Positions 63,577 to 64,000 of a DNA stretch of 64,000 bases are shown here, piece by piece; within the stretch, counting starts at the first letter, position 1; each line of letters starts with the position of its first letter. Below the pieces are notes generated by a model, which saw only the letters and a program-made list of their open reading frames with translations, ran no database searches and was not told where the DNA came from. A program made the position numbers and the translations under genes. The DNA comes from CAYSGL01 sp964520985 (GTDB lineage Bacteria; Pseudomonadota; Alphaproteobacteria; Micavibrionales; Micavibrionaceae). Where the stretch lies: the NCBI GenBank assembly GCA_964520985.1, contig CAZFPB010000005.1, forward strand, positions 1-64,000. Reading direction: 5' to 3'.

Positions 63577-64000
63577 TCAGAAACCCCCGCCAATGTCCGC
63601 GCCACAATCGCGGCAATAGCGGCCGGACGCGTCCGGGTTGTGCCCATTGCGCATGCAATCCGGGAGCAGGCCCGGACGGGCCCCGGGAGCGTCCCGGAAG
63701 ATGGGGGACGCCTTTGCCATGGCGACGGCATGCGCCACGGCCGCCCGGCTAATCCAAAGCCATGCCCCGGGCCGCCCGGCAATCGTGAGGCCATATCCCA
63801 TGTCGGGGGTATGCTCCCCGCCAAGTTCGGCCGTTGCCGGGGTAGCGACAAGCCCGGGGAGAACGCGCGCCCATGCCCAAACGACGGCACGGGCCTCAGT
63901 CTCAGTCATGTTGAACACGTCCGACGGGTTGCCCCGCTCCCGGGGGCCTAGCAGGGCCGCCACGTCCGGGAAGTCTCCCGGGGCGGGGGCGGCCGCAACG
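63577..64000 (-). CDS. Unknown protein, 5' end beyond the window
   Basis: The reading frame is open to the window edge and stays protein-like (VAAAPAPGDFPDVAALLGPRE), so the true start probably lies outside; an internal ATG at 63909 and a GTG at 63963 are alternatives. The C-terminus (PDCMRNGHNPDASGRYCRDCGADIGGGF) holds four Cys/His residues of a likely zinc ribbon. Confidence 0.5.
   Translation of the reverse strand, partial: VAAAPAPGDFPDVAALLGPRERGNPSDVFNMTETEARAVVWAWARVLPGLVATPATAELGGEHTPDMGYGLTIAGRPGAWLWISRAAVAHAVAMAKASPIFRDAPGARPGLLPDCMRNGHNPDASGRYCRDCGADIGGGF

Noticed and set aside
1..64000. Integrase, transposase, tRNA genes or CRISPR array
   Set aside because: None of the expected motifs (tyrosine or serine recombinase signatures, TpsiC-like tRNA arms, regular spacer arrays) was seen on reading both strands.

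Overview
The window looks like most of the genome of a tailed, long-tailed (siphovirus) dsDNA phage of a high-GC host, most likely an alphaproteobacterium. The head and tail-terminator genes follow lambda order. The host inference rests on GC-rich codon use, a phage-borne GapR (DUF2312) homologue, and DUF1353, DUF4031 and BR0599/DUF2163-type proteins that are common in alphaproteobacterial phages. I found no integrase, tRNA or CRISPR array. The first gene region and the last gene both run up to the window edges, so the window may be one linearisation of a somewhat larger or circularly permuted genome.

Layout. 1-477 is non-coding with short repeats (TGTCAC iteron-like elements and a TGTTAT-N3-ATAACA inverted repeat). 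0.48-3.75 kb (minus) carries a VapE-type primase-helicase and an HTH regulator. 3.9-10.7 kb (plus) is a replication/recombination module: two small proteins, a DUF2800 RecB-like nuclease, a DUF2815 single-strand binding protein, family-A DNA polymerase, VRR-NUC nuclease and SNF2-type helicase. 10.7-20.7 kb is packaging and head (TerS, TerL, gpW, portal, S49 protease with nested scaffold, decoration protein, major capsid, connectors, gpZ/gpU-like). 20.7-37.7 kb is the tail: tube, G/GT frameshifted chaperones, a 1667-residue tape measure with an embedded lysozyme-like domain, BR0599-type tip proteins, a J-like tip protein and a series of fibre proteins. 37.7-42.2 kb holds a beta-helix protein, three minus-strand small genes and the lysis cassette (M15-like endolysin, Rz/Rz1, two small membrane proteins). 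42.2-58.1 kb is a minus-strand accessory/early block (SLOG protein, MT-A70 methyltransferase, GapR, HD hydrolase, AAA+ ATPase, DUF932-like protein and many small unknowns) interrupted by a two-gene plus-strand island at 45.7-46.8 kb. 58.1-59.8 kb is repeat-rich and mostly non-coding. 59.8-64.0 kb is a compositionally different minus-strand block of eight unknown genes.

How it works together. Several transcription units share a promoter of the form TTGACA-N17-TATATC with a GTAGnC extension before the -10 box. They include the primase side, the endolysin, the accessory blocks and the island. Two copies carry an inverted repeat over the -35 box, suggesting one regulator for many units. Replication would use the iteron region and VapE protein with the polymerase/SSB module. 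Virion genes are tightly coupled by overlapping start and stop codons, with hairpins separating the capsid genes and recoding at the tail chaperones.

Most notable: the same ~115-residue domain inserted in both the capsid decoration protein and the tail tube protein; a fibre protein made almost entirely of 22-residue repeats; the GapR homologue; the shared promoter/operator network; the repeat modules at both ends; and three convergent gene junctions that all overlap by the tetranucleotide CTAG.
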